From Clostridia bacterium (GTDB lineage Bacteria > Bacillota > Clostridia > Christensenellales > Pumilibacteraceae): a DNA stretch of 64,000 nucleotides. Every line of letters starts with the position of its first letter. The first letter of the stretch is position 1. The notes under the pieces are model-generated. The model was not told the origin of the DNA. It did not search any database and was given only the letters and a program-made list of their open reading frames with translations. The stretch is from NCBI GenBank assembly GCA_017623435.1, contig JAGAPD010000023.1:32203-96202 (forward strand), in the 5' to 3' direction. This document shows positions 34,279 through 44,333 of this stretch, one piece after another. The position numbers were made by a program, and so were the translations under genes.

Positions 34279-34617
34279 ATGAAAAACGAAAAAAAGCAAA
34301 ACGCAATCGCAAGATACTTCTCTAATTTTGGACTTAAGCAAATTTGCGACATTTTGATGGTATGCGGAGCAATCGTAATTTTGGTAGGACTTTTCGTGTC
34401 TATTTCCTCTTACGCGACCTCCAAGGTAATTCTTGCAATCGGTTTTGGCGTGTATATTTTGGCTTGCGTGCTCGCGCTCGTTAGCACGGTAAAGGTGCTT
34501 TTGTCCAAAATCAACCACCGCGCGCCCGAGTACAAGAGAGCAGTTACAAATACGATTATTATGGCGATTATTTTTGCCATTGCAGTATTTGCGCTAATTT
34601 ACTTGCTTGTAGCATAA
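34279..34617 (+). CDS. small membrane protein of unknown function
   Basis: 112 residues with a basic N-terminus and three membrane segments (~25-45, ~50-72, ~91-111) separated by a basic loop (KINHRAPEYKRA). AAGGAG precedes the ATG. It has its own strong promoter and a structured leader. No family is recognised. It lies upstream of an AraC regulator on the same strand. Confidence 0.7.
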   Translation: MKNEKKQNAIARYFSNFGLKQICDILMVCGAIVILVGLFVSISSYATSKVILAIGFGVYILACVLALVSTVKVLLSKINHRAPEYKRAVTNTIIMAIIFAIAVFALIYLLVA

Positions 34618-34738
34618 ATAACAACGACTAATGCTTAATTGATTGTGTCAATCATATTATAGCGGTTAAGAGGAAACATTTTACACGAACACACGAGGCC
34701 AACCCCTCCAATCCATTATATATTTTGAAGGTACAATT

Positions 34739-35566
34739 ATGAACTTAGAATTTAGTAAAGGTAGACTTGAAACCCGTCGTAGAATTGCAGGCGAAATTGC
34801 CTCCGAATACGACTACTTTGGTGTCAGAAACGAAAACGAACCTGTATACGTAAGAACTGAACCGTATACCGAGATTATTGCGGTAACTTCTGGCTCGCTC
34901 CAGCTTAACGTCGCAGGCGAAGATTACGTAGTAAACGCAAACGAAGTTGCGATAATCAATTCTTTTGCAATCCATACTATTATCCCCAAGGAAGGCACGA
35001 ACGCAGTAGGCGTACTTTTGGGCGGAGAATATATCAGCGACTTTTATCGTAAGTCGGGCGAATACGAGTTCGACGTGCTTATTAAGGACGCTGAAATTCG
35101 CAAAAAGGTATGCAACTACGTGTTGTACGTACAAGAAGTAGTAGACGAACTTAACTACTACGAGAAAAAAGCGACGGCAAACTTGCTTATCGGTAGCTTG
35201 GTACGCGGTTGCGAACTTCACAAGACCGAACGCATGGCTAACGCAAAAGTATCGGCAATGATTCGCTACATATACGACAATTCCGAGCAAACTATTTCGC
35301 TCAATACGCTTGCTGAAGAATTTGGCTACGTTCCTATGACCGTATCGCACATTTTCAGTAAGTACGTGGGCAAAGACTTGCGTCGTTTCACTAACGAAAT
35401 CAGAATCAGAAAGGCGGCTTTCCTTCTTCAGGACGAAAAGAACCGTCACCGCTCCATTGCTGATATCGCAAGAAAGTGTGGATTTAAGTCCATTGCAACT
35501 TTCCACCGCGTATACAAAGAATATTTCGGAACTTCTCCCCGTGGCGAAGTAACGGACAAAAACTAA
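34739..35566 (+). CDS. AraC family transcriptional regulator
   Basis: 275 residues: an N-terminal cupin (SGSLQLNVAGEDYVVNANEV near 51-70) and a C-terminal double helix-turn-helix (TISLNTLAEEFGYVPMTVSH and RSIADIARKCGFKSIATFHR, ending FGTSPRG). The 121-base gap upstream contains hairpins TTGATT/AATCA and GAGG/CCTC but no clear promoter. Target genes unknown; GAAGG precedes the ATG. Confidence 0.9.
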   Translation: MNLEFSKGRLETRRRIAGEIASEYDYFGVRNENEPVYVRTEPYTEIIAVTSGSLQLNVAGEDYVVNANEVAIINSFAIHTIIPKEGTNAVGVLLGGEYISDFYRKSGEYEFDVLIKDAEIRKKVCNYVLYVQEVVDELNYYEKKATANLLIGSLVRGCELHKTERMANAKVSAMIRYIYDNSEQTISLNTLAEEFGYVPMTVSHIFSKYVGKDLRRFTNEIRIRKAAFLLQDEKNRHRSIADIARKCGFKSIATFHRVYKEYFGTSPRGEVTDKN

Positions 35567-35571
35567 AAAAA

Positions 35572-35603
35572 TAAAACTCGGACTGCGGTCCGAGTTTTTT
35601 TCG
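35572..35603. terminator. bidirectional terminator between AraC gene and CDF gene
   Basis: ACTCGGAC / GTCCGAGT stem (35576-35595) flanked by an A-run on the left and TTTTTTT on the right, between two convergent genes. Confidence 0.9.
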
Positions 35604-35619
35604 TTAAGGCGTAGTTGTG

Positions 35620-36741
35620 TTAAAGCGTATGTTCTATCGTGATTATACAGCGGTACTTATCGTTGCAAGCGGTTATTTCACTTTCAATAATTTTTCGTAT
35701 TTCCTGATGCGAGAGAGTAACGTCAAACGGAACTGCCACGTCGAATAGCACGTTCGTGTGTCGTTCGCCACGCACCATTCTGAAATCGTGAATAGTCAAG
35801 CGGTCGTCTATTTTTTTAATGAAACCGATCGTCTTTTCGCGCAAGCCGTTTACTTCCTCGTCGTTTGTCACGATAGGGTCGAGATGGCCCGTCAAAATAA
35901 TGTTCGTTTCGTTAGCGAATTTTCGTTCAATATCATCCACGAGCTCGTGCGAAAGTAGTACGTCGACGCTCGCGTCGACTTCCACGTGCACGCTCGCAAA
36001 ATACTTGTTAGGTCCGTAGCTATACACGGCTACGTCGTGAATTCCAAGTACGCCTTCGTGCGAAAGTACTTTTTGTTTGATAAAGTTGACCGTTTGTTCG
36101 TCAGGCGCTTGACCTATAAGTTTTGACAGCGTTTCTCTGAGTACGCCTATGCCCGAGTAGGCAATGAACAGCGCAACCAGAATGCTGGCGTACGCGTCGA
36201 TATTTACGCCCGTAAGAGTACCGATAATTACGGTAATGAGAACGACCGAAGTGGAAATGCAGTCGCTTAAGCTATCCACCGCAGTTGCCTTCAAAATATC
36301 CGAATTGATGCGCTTTGCGGTAACGCGGTAGTAGAAAAACAAGCCGAATTTTGCAAGTATAGAAACGAGCAAAACTGCTATCGCGAGATAGGAAAAATCG
36401 CTTTCTGAGGGTGAAATTATCTTCTCAATACTGCTTTTTACCGTCTCGAACGCAACGAGAAGGATAATGAACGCCACCGCCACGGAGCATACGTATTCAA
36501 TGCGCTCGTGCCCGTAGGGGTGCTCTTTGTCTGCAGGCTTTGACGAAAGCTTGAACGACAGCATAGAAATCGCACTACTTCCGCAGTCGGTAAGGTTGTT
36601 CATACCGTCCGCCACCATAGAAATAACGCCACTGATAAATCCCACCGTCATTTTGCCGATTGCAAGCAAAATATTGACTAAAATACCTATAACGCTTGCA
36701 ATAGTGCCCTGATTATTGCGCTTTTTTACGTCGTTATTCAT
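35620..36741 (-). CDS. cation diffusion facilitator (Zn/Mn/Fe efflux)
   Basis: 373 residues: six membrane helices (~15-200), then a cytoplasmic ferredoxin-like metal-binding domain and a C-terminal extension (~290-373). The transport-site pattern is seen in VADGMNNLTDCGSS near 42-55 and DSLSDCISTSV near 155. It exports divalent metals with protons. AAGGAG precedes the ATG. It begins 12 nt after rqcH on the same strand. Confidence 0.92.
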   Translation of the reverse strand: MNNDVKKRNNQGTIASVIGILVNILLAIGKMTVGFISGVISMVADGMNNLTDCGSSAISMLSFKLSSKPADKEHPYGHERIEYVCSVAVAFIILLVAFETVKSSIEKIISPSESDFSYLAIAVLLVSILAKFGLFFYYRVTAKRINSDILKATAVDSLSDCISTSVVLITVIIGTLTGVNIDAYASILVALFIAYSGIGVLRETLSKLIGQAPDEQTVNFIKQKVLSHEGVLGIHDVAVYSYGPNKYFASVHVEVDASVDVLLSHELVDDIERKFANETNIILTGHLDPIVTNDEEVNGLREKTIGFIKKIDDRLTIHDFRMVRGERHTNVLFDVAVPFDVTLSHQEIRKIIESEITACNDKYRCIITIEHTL

Positions 36742-36753
36742 TATAAATACTCC

Positions 36754-38454
36754 TTAAGCGTTTGGTTTTTTAGGCGTTACGTTTACCGTCTGCTGATGCG
36801 TATAAATTACTTTTCCAGGAGGCGAGCCACTTGGCTTTTTGACGTATTTTATCAGCGTGTAATCAACTGGCACGTTTGCTGACATACTTGCCTTTGAGTA
36901 GTGCGCCACCATTGCCGCCACTTCGTTGATGACCTCTTGCGGAATATTCGTGCCCTGTATTACGCCGTGCGAGCCGTGTATTTTTTGGGTGTGTAGCCAT
37001 AGCCATCCGCCCTCGGATTGACGCACGAGATTGTCGTTTTGAACGTTATTTTTGCCGATAAGCACCTTGTATCCTTTTACCGTAAAAGCGTGCGGAGAGG
37101 AGGGCTTGCGTCTCTTTTTTGCGCCTGCCTTTTTAATGATTCCCGCGCTTTCCATCTCAATAGCGATTTCAGCAAGCGTAGTGTCGTCGTCCGCCGACGT
37201 AAGCGACGCTAAAATAGAGTCGTAATAGTCCGTTTTTTCACACGCGATAGCAATCTGTTCTTCCGATTTTGCTACCGCCGTTTTATTTTTATTGTACGCC
37301 TTATAATACTTTTGCGCGTTCTTTTGCGGGGAGAGAGTAGGATCTAAAAGTATAGTTTCGCTACTACCCGTGTAGTAGTTGTCAACCGTAATTTTATCCA
37401 TTCCTTGACGCAATTTATAAATGTTAGCGGTCAGCAATTCTCCCTTGATTCTATCCTCTTCGTAGTCCTTGCTTTCCATAATTCTGTCAGATAGAATCGC
37501 CAAGCTTTTCTCGTTTTTCTTAATAGCGGTCTTGACCAAATTTATCAGCTGAGTAGCCTTAACGGACGAGTAGCCGTTTTCGGTCGTTTGCGCGTAAAAA
37601 TCCTGCATAGCGGATATAAGAGAAGTAACGCTTCGCGTTTGAGCGTCCGCGTGAAGGTAGGGGAAGGCAAAGAAGTCGCTGATTTTATCTTCGTCGTACT
37701 TTACACAGGGGGAATACCTTTCGTCCGCAAGCTTAATTTCTTGCAAAAATTTATGCGCGTTATTTTTAACCTCGTCCGCCTCAGGCGTAAGGGTATTAAA
37801 CGCGCGGAAAACGATTTCGCGCATAGTGAGGGGAGAATAGCCGTACACCCCACCCATAACGAAATCGGCAAGCTTACCGCCCTCGAACTTTTTTAGGAGC
37901 GAAATAACCCCGTCGTTGTCGTCGGGCGAAACTTTATTTTCAGGAGCAGGGGGATAGGAGTAAATTAGCCCGGGAAGTACTGCGTGCTTTTGTGAAACGT
38001 CCATACTAATGTGCTTTAAGCAGTCGGTAATAATTCCGTTTTCGCCCGTCAGCACTAAGTTAGAATATCTGCCCATCATTTCCGCGTACAAAATATACTC
38101 TTTCTTGTATCCAAGCTCGTCAAACGCGCTTATAAAAAAGCGATAAATTCTCTCACGCTTTACTGTGTCGACGGCAGTAATCGTACCGCCCCCGATATGC
38201 TTTCTTAAATGCATCAAAAAGGAAAAAGAGTTAAGCGGATTTTCTGCGTTTTCGTTCGTTATGCAAACGCGGGCGCGCGAAGAGGAAACGGACAACAGAA
38301 GCAGTAGGCTACTTTTTTTGTTTCCCTCTTTGGGGCGAACGGACAAAATAACGTCCTCCTTACTAGGCATGCCAACGCGTTCAATTCTAGCACCCGACAG
38401 TAAATTATTCAGTTCTTTTGCGATAAATTGATAGGTAAAAGCGTCAGAGGGCAT
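36754..38454 (-). CDS. rqcH: RqcH (NFACT family, fibronectin-binding-like)
   Basis: 566 residues. N-terminal NFACT-N domain (residues ~1-200, with ERIYRF at 101-106 where the family has D/E-R), a coiled middle, and the C-terminal NFACT-R domain with GYKVLIGKNNVQND and HTQKIHGSHGVIQG near 480-500. RqcH binds stalled 50S subunits and adds alanine tails for degradation; ClpXP, which degrades such proteins, is encoded nearby. Promoter at 38490-38519. CDF gene follows in the same operon. Confidence 0.93.
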   Translation of the reverse strand: MPSDAFTYQFIAKELNNLLSGARIERVGMPSKEDVILSVRPKEGNKKSSLLLLLSVSSSRARVCITNENAENPLNSFSFLMHLRKHIGGGTITAVDTVKRERIYRFFISAFDELGYKKEYILYAEMMGRYSNLVLTGENGIITDCLKHISMDVSQKHAVLPGLIYSYPPAPENKVSPDDNDGVISLLKKFEGGKLADFVMGGVYGYSPLTMREIVFRAFNTLTPEADEVKNNAHKFLQEIKLADERYSPCVKYDEDKISDFFAFPYLHADAQTRSVTSLISAMQDFYAQTTENGYSSVKATQLINLVKTAIKKNEKSLAILSDRIMESKDYEEDRIKGELLTANIYKLRQGMDKITVDNYYTGSSETILLDPTLSPQKNAQKYYKAYNKNKTAVAKSEEQIAIACEKTDYYDSILASLTSADDDTTLAEIAIEMESAGIIKKAGAKKRRKPSSPHAFTVKGYKVLIGKNNVQNDNLVRQSEGGWLWLHTQKIHGSHGVIQGTNIPQEVINEVAAMVAHYSKASMSANVPVDYTLIKYVKKPSGSPPGKVIYTHQQTVNVTPKKPNA

Positions 38455-38489
38455 AATTTTCTCCGTTTTTCATTATATTTTCACTAAAT

Positions 38490-38519
38490 ATTATACCTAT
38501 ATTTAAATAAACTTGTCAA
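38490..38519 (-). promoter_or_regulatory. rqcH promoter
   Basis: On the minus strand, TTGACA (38519-38514) and TATAAT (38495-38490), 18-bp spacer; only 6 bp separate it from the divergent tig promoter. Confidence 0.8.
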
Positions 38520-38525
38520 TAAAAT

Positions 38526-38554
38526 TTGACAAAAACTTTTTAATTTGATATTAT
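38526..38554 (+). promoter_or_regulatory. tig promoter
   Basis: TTGACA at 38526-38531 and TATTAT at 38549-38554, 17-bp spacer. Confidence 0.8.
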
Positions 38555-38582
38555 ATACAGGTATCAATTTCGGAGGATTATT

Positions 38583-39938
38583 ATGAACTACACTATTGAG
38601 AACCTTAAAGGTGAAGTAAAAATCAATTTTTCGCTTACCGCAGAAGAATGGGAAAACGCCCTTAACAAGGCTTACCTTAAAAATAAGGCAAAGTTTAACG
38701 TGCCCGGATTCAGAAAGGGACACGCTACCCGTAAGATGATTGAAAAGATGTACGGCGAAGGCGTATTCTTCGACGAAGCGTTCAATCAGGCTTTTTACGA
38801 GTCGTATAGCAAGGCGCTTGACGAGCACGAGGAAATTTTCCCCGTTGACGAGCCTAAGGTAGATATTGACGATATCGGCAAGGAGGGCGTATCCTTCCAC
38901 GCTATCGTTACCGTAAAGCCTGAAGTAACGCTTGGCGAATACAAAGGTATTAAAATTGACAAAGTTGAGTATAATGTTACGGCAGAGGACGTTCAGGCGG
39001 AAATCGACCGCGCGCTTAAGCAGGGCGCAAGACGCGTTGAGGTTACGGACAGAAAGGTTGAAAACGGCGATATCGTAAACCTTGATTATAGCGGTAGCGT
39101 TGACGGCGTTAAGTTCGACGGCGGTACTGCATCCGGTCAAGAGCTCGTAATCGGTTCGGGCAGTTTTATTCCCGGCTTTGAAGAGCAAATGGTTGGTATG
39201 GCTATCGGCGAAACTAAGGACCTTAACGTTAAGTTCCCCGAGCAATATCATTCCGCTGACCTTGCAGGCAAAGACGCCGTATTTACCGTTACGGTAAACA
39301 AGATCGAGGCGGAAGAACTTCCCGCTCTTGACGACGAATTCGCTAAGAACGTAAGCAAGTTCGATACCGTTGCTGAATATAAGGCTGATATTGAAAAGAA
39401 CCTTAAAGAGAGCAAGGACCGTCAGGCTGATATGGAGAACGAAAACGCAGTTATCGAGGCAGTTACGGCTAACGCAACCGTTGAAATTCCCCGTTGCATG
39501 ATCGAATCTCAGCTTGATTACCTTATGCAGGATATGGAGTACAGACTTCAGTATATGTACCGTATGAAGCTCGAAGACTACCTTAAATACACGGGTGGCA
39601 CGATCGAGGAGCTTCGTAAGAGCAGAGAAGCCGACGCTGAGCGCGACGTAAAGACTCGTCTCGTTCTTGAAGCTATCGTTAAGGCTGAAAACCTTGACGT
39701 AACTGAAGACGACGTTACGGCGGAAATTACCCGTCTTTGCGAAAACAACGGTAAGGACGTTGAGGACTATAAAAAGCATATCGACGCTAAACAGCTCAAC
39801 TATATGAAGAACGACCTTCTTACCAAGAAGCTCATTGCTTTCCTTAAAGAGAACAACGTTTTCGAGGTAAAGAAAGAAGAGAAAAAGACCACCAAGAAAA
39901 CCACTAAAAAAACCACCAAGACGGAAGAGGATAAGTAA
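38583..39938 (+). CDS. tig: trigger factor
   Basis: 451 residues. The ribosome-binding region has GFRKGHATRKMI near 41-52 (family GFRxGKxP). The FKBP-type prolyl isomerase domain lies at ~150-245, and the C-terminal chaperone arms end in a Lys/Thr tail (KKTTKKTTKKTTK). It folds nascent chains. Its position before clpP-clpX is the conserved order, 22 nt before clpP. CGGAGG precedes the ATG. Confidence 0.97.
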   Translation: MNYTIENLKGEVKINFSLTAEEWENALNKAYLKNKAKFNVPGFRKGHATRKMIEKMYGEGVFFDEAFNQAFYESYSKALDEHEEIFPVDEPKVDIDDIGKEGVSFHAIVTVKPEVTLGEYKGIKIDKVEYNVTAEDVQAEIDRALKQGARRVEVTDRKVENGDIVNLDYSGSVDGVKFDGGTASGQELVIGSGSFIPGFEEQMVGMAIGETKDLNVKFPEQYHSADLAGKDAVFTVTVNKIEAEELPALDDEFAKNVSKFDTVAEYKADIEKNLKESKDRQADMENENAVIEAVTANATVEIPRCMIESQLDYLMQDMEYRLQYMYRMKLEDYLKYTGGTIEELRKSREADAERDVKTRLVLEAIVKAENLDVTEDDVTAEITRLCENNGKDVEDYKKHIDAKQLNYMKNDLLTKKLIAFLKENNVFEVKKEEKKTTKKTTKKTTKTEEDK

Positions 39939-39960
39939 TTTTCCGTGAGGAGAACAGATA

Positions 39961-40554
39961 ATGATTAGAAACAGTCTTGTACCTATGGTCGTTGAACAGA
40001 CCAACCGTGGCGAACGCTCGTACGATATTTATTCGCGTCTTCTCGAGGACAGAATTATTTTCCTCACGGGCGAAATCAACGATATCACCGCTGATATCGT
40101 AATCGCGCAGCTTATTTACCTTGAAGGCAAAGATCCCGATAAGGATATAAGCTTGTATATCAACAGCCCGGGCGGTAGCGTTACGGCAGGCATGGGAATT
40201 TACGATACTATGAATTATATCAAGTGCGACGTAAGCACTATTTGCGTAGGCATGGCAGCGTCCATGGGCGCGTTCTTGCTTTCGTCCGGCGCTAAGGGAA
40301 AGCGTTACGCTCTTCCTAACAGCGAGATTATGATTCATCAGCCCCTTGGCGGAGCGCAAGGACAGGCGAGCGATATCAAGATTCAGGCAGAGCATATTCT
40401 CAAAATCAAGGACAGACTTAATCGCATTATCGCTAAAAACACCTCTCAACCCCTTGAAAAAGTGGAAAAGGACGTTGACCGTGACTATTATATGAGTGCG
40501 CAAGAGGCGCTTGAATACGGCATCGTCGACAGAATTTTTGATAAAAGAAATTAG
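39961..40554 (+). CDS. clpP: ATP-dependent Clp protease proteolytic subunit
   Basis: 197 residues. Catalytic Ser101 (GMAASMGAF) and His126 ([11 protein letters not shown]) are present with the expected Asp further on. It forms the tetradecameric protease chamber that works with ClpX, encoded 9 nt downstream. GAGGAG precedes the ATG. No CtsR operator was recognised upstream. Confidence 0.98.
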   Translation: MIRNSLVPMVVEQTNRGERSYDIYSRLLEDRIIFLTGEINDITADIVIAQLIYLEGKDPDKDISLYINSPGGSVTAGMGIYDTMNYIKCDVSTICVGMAASMGAFLLSSGAKGKRYALPNSEIMIHQPLGGAQGQASDIKIQAEHILKIKDRLNRIIAKNTSQPLEKVEKDVDRDYYMSAQEALEYGIVDRIFDKRN

Positions 40555-40563
40555 GAGCAAATA

Positions 40564-41823
40564 TTGATTACTAAAAGTTTAGAACCCAGATGTTCTTTTT
40601 GTGACAAACCCGCCTCGCAAGTGAAAAAGCTTGTGACTGGACCTAACGGATTATATATCTGCGACGAGTGCGTGGAAATGTGTTCGGCAATCGTGAGCAA
40701 GGAAGAAGAGAGCAGTAAGCCGGCTAAAAGCAAGCTTCCCACTCCCGAAGAAATGATGCACGAGCTTGATAACTATATCGTAGGTCAGGAAGATGCAAAG
40801 CGCGTACTTTGCGTAGCGGTATATAATCACTATAAGCGTATTGCTTATAACAAAGCGCAGGCTAAAAAAGGCGCGAAAAAGGACGAAATTGAACTTAAAA
40901 AATCAAATATCCTTATGTTAGGACCTACGGGTTGCGGAAAAACCTTGCTCGCGCAGACCTTATCCCGCATTCTTAACGTGCCCTTCGCGGTAGCGGATGC
41001 AACTACGCTTACCGAGGCAGGCTACGTTGGTGAGGACGTAGAAAACGTACTTCTCAAGCTTATACAGAACGCCGATTACGATATCGAAAAGGCGCAACGC
41101 GGAATAATTTATATTGACGAGATTGATAAAATCGCGAGAAAGAGCGAAAACGTAAGCATTACCCGTGACGTTTCGGGCGAAGGCGTACAACAGGCGCTAC
41201 TTAAAATCGTTGAAAGCACGGTCGCATCCGTTCCTCCTCAGGGCGGAAGAAAGCACCCCCAGCAAGAGTGCTTGCAAATTGATACGACCAACATCTTGTT
41301 CATTTTCGGCGGAGCGTTCGTTGGACTTGACAAGATTATTGAAAAGAGAATGAGCTCGTCCTCGCTTGGCTTTGGCGGAGAGGTGAAAAACACCAGCGTC
41401 ACGACTGACGAAACCATAAAAAATCTTCAGCCCCAAGACCTTATTAAGTTCGGTCTTATCCCCGAATTTATCGGCAGAGTACCCGTAACCGTAAGCTTGA
41501 CCGCGCTTGACGAAGACGCGCTCGTGCGCATCTTGACCGAGCCCAAGGATTGCTTGGTAAAGCAGTACGTAAAGCTTTTGGAGATGGACGACGTAAAGCT
41601 TGAGTTTGAAGAGGACGCAGTTCGCGCAATCGCACGCAGAGCAATCGAGCTTAAAACGGGCGCGAGAGGACTTCGTTCCATTATGGAAGACTGTATGCTT
41701 GACACGATGTTTGAGGCGCCGGGCGACAAAAGCATTGAAACTATCGTCGTAACCAAGGACGCCATTGCAAAGAAAGCAAAACCGCGCGTAATTCGTAAAA
41801 CGAGCGACGAGAATATCGCATAA
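40564..41823 (+). CDS. clpX: ATP-dependent Clp protease ATPase ClpX
   Basis: 419 residues. A four-Cys zinc domain (Cys10, 13, 33, 36), Walker A GPTGCGKT near 120, Walker [11 protein letters not shown] and the pore and IGF-type loop (IFGGAFVGL) are all present. It unfolds substrates for ClpP. The start is TTG with TTAGGAG upstream. Third gene of tig-clpP-clpX, followed by a terminator. Confidence 0.97.
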   Translation: MITKSLEPRCSFCDKPASQVKKLVTGPNGLYICDECVEMCSAIVSKEEESSKPAKSKLPTPEEMMHELDNYIVGQEDAKRVLCVAVYNHYKRIAYNKAQAKKGAKKDEIELKKSNILMLGPTGCGKTLLAQTLSRILNVPFAVADATTLTEAGYVGEDVENVLLKLIQNADYDIEKAQRGIIYIDEIDKIARKSENVSITRDVSGEGVQQALLKIVESTVASVPPQGGRKHPQQECLQIDTTNILFIFGGAFVGLDKIIEKRMSSSSLGFGGEVKNTSVTTDETIKNLQPQDLIKFGLIPEFIGRVPVTVSLTALDEDALVRILTEPKDCLVKQYVKLLEMDDVKLEFEEDAVRAIARRAIELKTGARGLRSIMEDCMLDTMFEAPGDKSIETIVVTKDAIAKKAKPRVIRKTSDENIA

Positions 41824-41828
41824 CTAAC

Positions 41829-41866
41829 AAAAAAGGTTGTATTCACGGAATATGACCTTTTTTTGC
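41829..41866 (+). terminator. terminator after clpX
   Basis: AAAAAGGT / ACCTTTTT outer stem with an inner TATTC / GAATA stem, then TTTTTTT. Confidence 0.8.
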
Positions 41867-41905
41867 CCCGTTACCGCTGGTAAAATAATGCTATAACTTA
41901 AACGC

Positions 41906-41934
41906 TTGTATTTTTATTATAATTATGTTATAAT
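41906..41934 (+). promoter_or_regulatory. lon promoter
   Basis: TTGTAT at 41906-41911 and TATAAT at 41929-41934, 17-bp spacer. Confidence 0.75.
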
Positions 41935-41942
41935 AAAAAATA

Positions 41943-41959
41943 GGGTAAAATTTTTACCC
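41943..41959 (+). promoter_or_regulatory. palindrome at the lon transcription start
   Basis: GGGTAAAATTTTTACCC, a perfect 8-bp inverted repeat around one T, lying at the predicted start of the transcript and directly before the GAGGAG ribosome binding site. It could be a repressor operator or an RNA hairpin. Confidence 0.55.
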
Positions 41960-41971
41960 GAGGAGAACGAA

Positions 41972-44323
41972 ATGGAAGAATTTAACTTTAACGGTGGCGG
42001 ATTAGAGCGTATAACGCCTGCTCGTCCCACCTATAAAATGATTGCGCTTCGCGGATTAGTGGTTTTCCCCACGCAATCCGTGCATTTTGAGGTAGGCAGA
42101 GATAAATCGCTTACCGCTATTGAAAAAGCAAACGCTTTGGGCGAAAATATCTTCTTGGTAGCCCAGAAAAACGCGTCTAAACAAAACCCCACGAGCGAAG
42201 ACGTATACCGCGTGGGCGTGCTTGCGCGTATTCAGCAGGTAATCAAGCTTCCTAACGACACCATGCGCGTGCTCGTAACGGGACTTGAAAAGCGTGTTAT
42301 TCGCGAATTTATTGCCGAAACGCCTTGCTTTGAAGTAGAGCTTGACACTTACCCCGACGAGCCGAGCGACGAAACGCAGGTTCGCATTATGAAAGACCTC
42401 GTGAATCAAAAGATCAAGGAGTTTGCCTCGCTTGATCCCAAGCTTCCCAAGGAAAAGCTTTCCGCGCTTGCAGTAGGCAACGACGTAAAAAGATTTATTG
42501 CCAACGCTACTACCATTTTAGAACAGGACTCTGCCGAGCGTCAAAGAATTTTGGAGCTTCGCACCGAGCACGAGCAGTTGGAGGTTATCTACGCTCACCT
42601 CGTCAGCCTTTGCGAAATTCTGACGGCTGAAAAGAGAATTGCCGAGAGAGTAAAGCAAAGCATTGACAAAAACCAAAAGGAATATTACCTTCGCGAGCAA
42701 ATCAAGGCTATCCACGCCGAGCTTGGCGACGACGAGGACGAGGCTGCGAAAATTAAGGAGGAGGCGCAAAAACGCAATCTTCCCGATTACGCTATCCAAA
42801 AGATTGAAAAAGAACTCAACCGTATGAGTAAAATGGCGTCTAACTCGCCCGAGGCAGGCGTAATCCGCACCTATTTAGAGTGGATGCTCGATCTTCCCTG
42901 GAACGAGAGGACGGAAGACGAAATCGACCTCAAAACTGCCGAAAAAGTGCTTGACGAGGACCATTACGGCTTGGAAAAAGTCAAGGAAAGAATTATCGAG
43001 TACTTGGCGGTGCATACGCTTTCTAATAACCTAAAAGGCGCAGTTTTGTGTTTCGTAGGTCCTCCCGGCGTAGGTAAAACGAGTATCGTTTCCTCAATCG
43101 CGCGCGCGGCAAACCGTAAGCTCGTTCAAATGTCGCTTGGCGGTGTGCGTGACGAGGCGGAAATCAGAGGTCACCGCCGTACCTATATCGGCGCAATGCC
43201 GGGCAGAATTCTTTCCGGAATGAAAACGGCAGGCGTAAACAACCCCGTTTTCCTTCTTGACGAGATTGATAAAATGTCCAGCGATTTCCGTGGCGATCCT
43301 GCCAGTGCAATGCTCGAAGTGCTTGATCCCAACCAGAACGACCAGTTTAAGGACCATTATCTCGAACTTCCTTACGATTTATCTAAAACTATGTTCGTAT
43401 GCACGGCTAATACGCTTGATACTATCCCTACGCCTCTTCTTGACAGAATGGAAGTAATCCAGCTTAGCGGTTACACCTACGAGGAAAAGCTTCAGATCGC
43501 AAAGCGTTACCTTCTCCCCAAGCAAATTTTGGCTAACGGAATGAAAGAGGGTAGCGTGGTAATCCCCGACGACGTGATGATGCAAATTATCGTCAACTAC
43601 ACGCGCGAAAGCGGTGTTAGAAACCTTGAACGCGAAATCGCGTCCGTAATTCGTAAGCTTGCCGTAAAAACGGTCAAAAAGTCACTCAAAAAGCCTTCGT
43701 TTAAGGTAAAAGCGGAAGATTTGATCGAGTATCTTGGTGCGCCCAAGTTTAAGGACGAGGAAACTAACCGCACAGACAGCGTAGGCAGAGTAACTGGCCT
43801 TGCGTGGACGCGAGTAGGCGGAACTACGCTCAATATTGAAATGGCGCTCATCTCGGGTGGCAAGGGCGAAATTACGCTTACGGGAAATATGGGCGACGTA
43901 ATGAAAGAATCCGCGCGTACCGCACTTTCGCTCGTTCGTTCTCGCGCTGAAAAGTACGGAATTGAGAGTACGAAATTCACCACCAACGATATCCACATTC
44001 ATATTCCCGAGGGCGCAACGCCTAAGGACGGTCCGAGCGCAGGTATAACGCTTTCAACGGCAATTTATTCCACGTTTACGGGCAAAAAAGTGCGTGGCGA
44101 CGTTGCAATGACGGGCGAAATCACTTTGCTTGGCAACGTTTTGGCTATCGGTGGGCTCAAAGAAAAATCGCTCGCAGCACTTCGTAGCGGAGTAAAAACG
44201 CTAATTATCCCCAAGGAAAACGAAAAGGACGTCAAAGATATTCCCGAGGAAGTAAAACGAGGACTTGAAATCGTGCTCGTTAGCGACCTTGACGAAGTTT
44301 TGGACGTTGCGATTGTAAAATAA
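41972..44323 (+). CDS. lon: ATP-dependent protease Lon
   Basis: 783 residues. N-terminal Lon domain (~20-215, starting YKMIALRGLVVFP), AAA+ domain with Walker A GPPGVGKT near 370, and C-terminal serine protease domain with catalytic Ser689 (KDGPSAGIT) and Lys in GGLKEK. It degrades misfolded proteins. ATG 41972 has GAGGAG ahead and matches the family start; the open frame extends further up through the promoter. ysxC follows 10 nt later, as in Bacillus. Confidence 0.98.
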   Translation: MEEFNFNGGGLERITPARPTYKMIALRGLVVFPTQSVHFEVGRDKSLTAIEKANALGENIFLVAQKNASKQNPTSEDVYRVGVLARIQQVIKLPNDTMRVLVTGLEKRVIREFIAETPCFEVELDTYPDEPSDETQVRIMKDLVNQKIKEFASLDPKLPKEKLSALAVGNDVKRFIANATTILEQDSAERQRILELRTEHEQLEVIYAHLVSLCEILTAEKRIAERVKQSIDKNQKEYYLREQIKAIHAELGDDEDEAAKIKEEAQKRNLPDYAIQKIEKELNRMSKMASNSPEAGVIRTYLEWMLDLPWNERTEDEIDLKTAEKVLDEDHYGLEKVKERIIEYLAVHTLSNNLKGAVLCFVGPPGVGKTSIVSSIARAANRKLVQMSLGGVRDEAEIRGHRRTYIGAMPGRILSGMKTAGVNNPVFLLDEIDKMSSDFRGDPASAMLEVLDPNQNDQFKDHYLELPYDLSKTMFVCTANTLDTIPTPLLDRMEVIQLSGYTYEEKLQIAKRYLLPKQILANGMKEGSVVIPDDVMMQIIVNYTRESGVRNLEREIASVIRKLAVKTVKKSLKKPSFKVKAEDLIEYLGAPKFKDEETNRTDSVGRVTGLAWTRVGGTTLNIEMALISGGKGEITLTGNMGDVMKESARTALSLVRSRAEKYGIESTKFTTNDIHIHIPEGATPKDGPSAGITLSTAIYSTFTGKKVRGDVAMTGEITLLGNVLAIGGLKEKSLAALRSGVKTLIIPKENEKDVKDIPEEVKRGLEIVLVSDLDEVLDVAIVK

Positions 44324-44333
44324 GGAAAAGAAA

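Noticed and set aside
35758..36019. Overlapping plus-strand open frames inside the CDF gene
   Set aside because: No ribosome binding sites or recognisable motifs; they mirror the codon pattern of the minus-strand gene.
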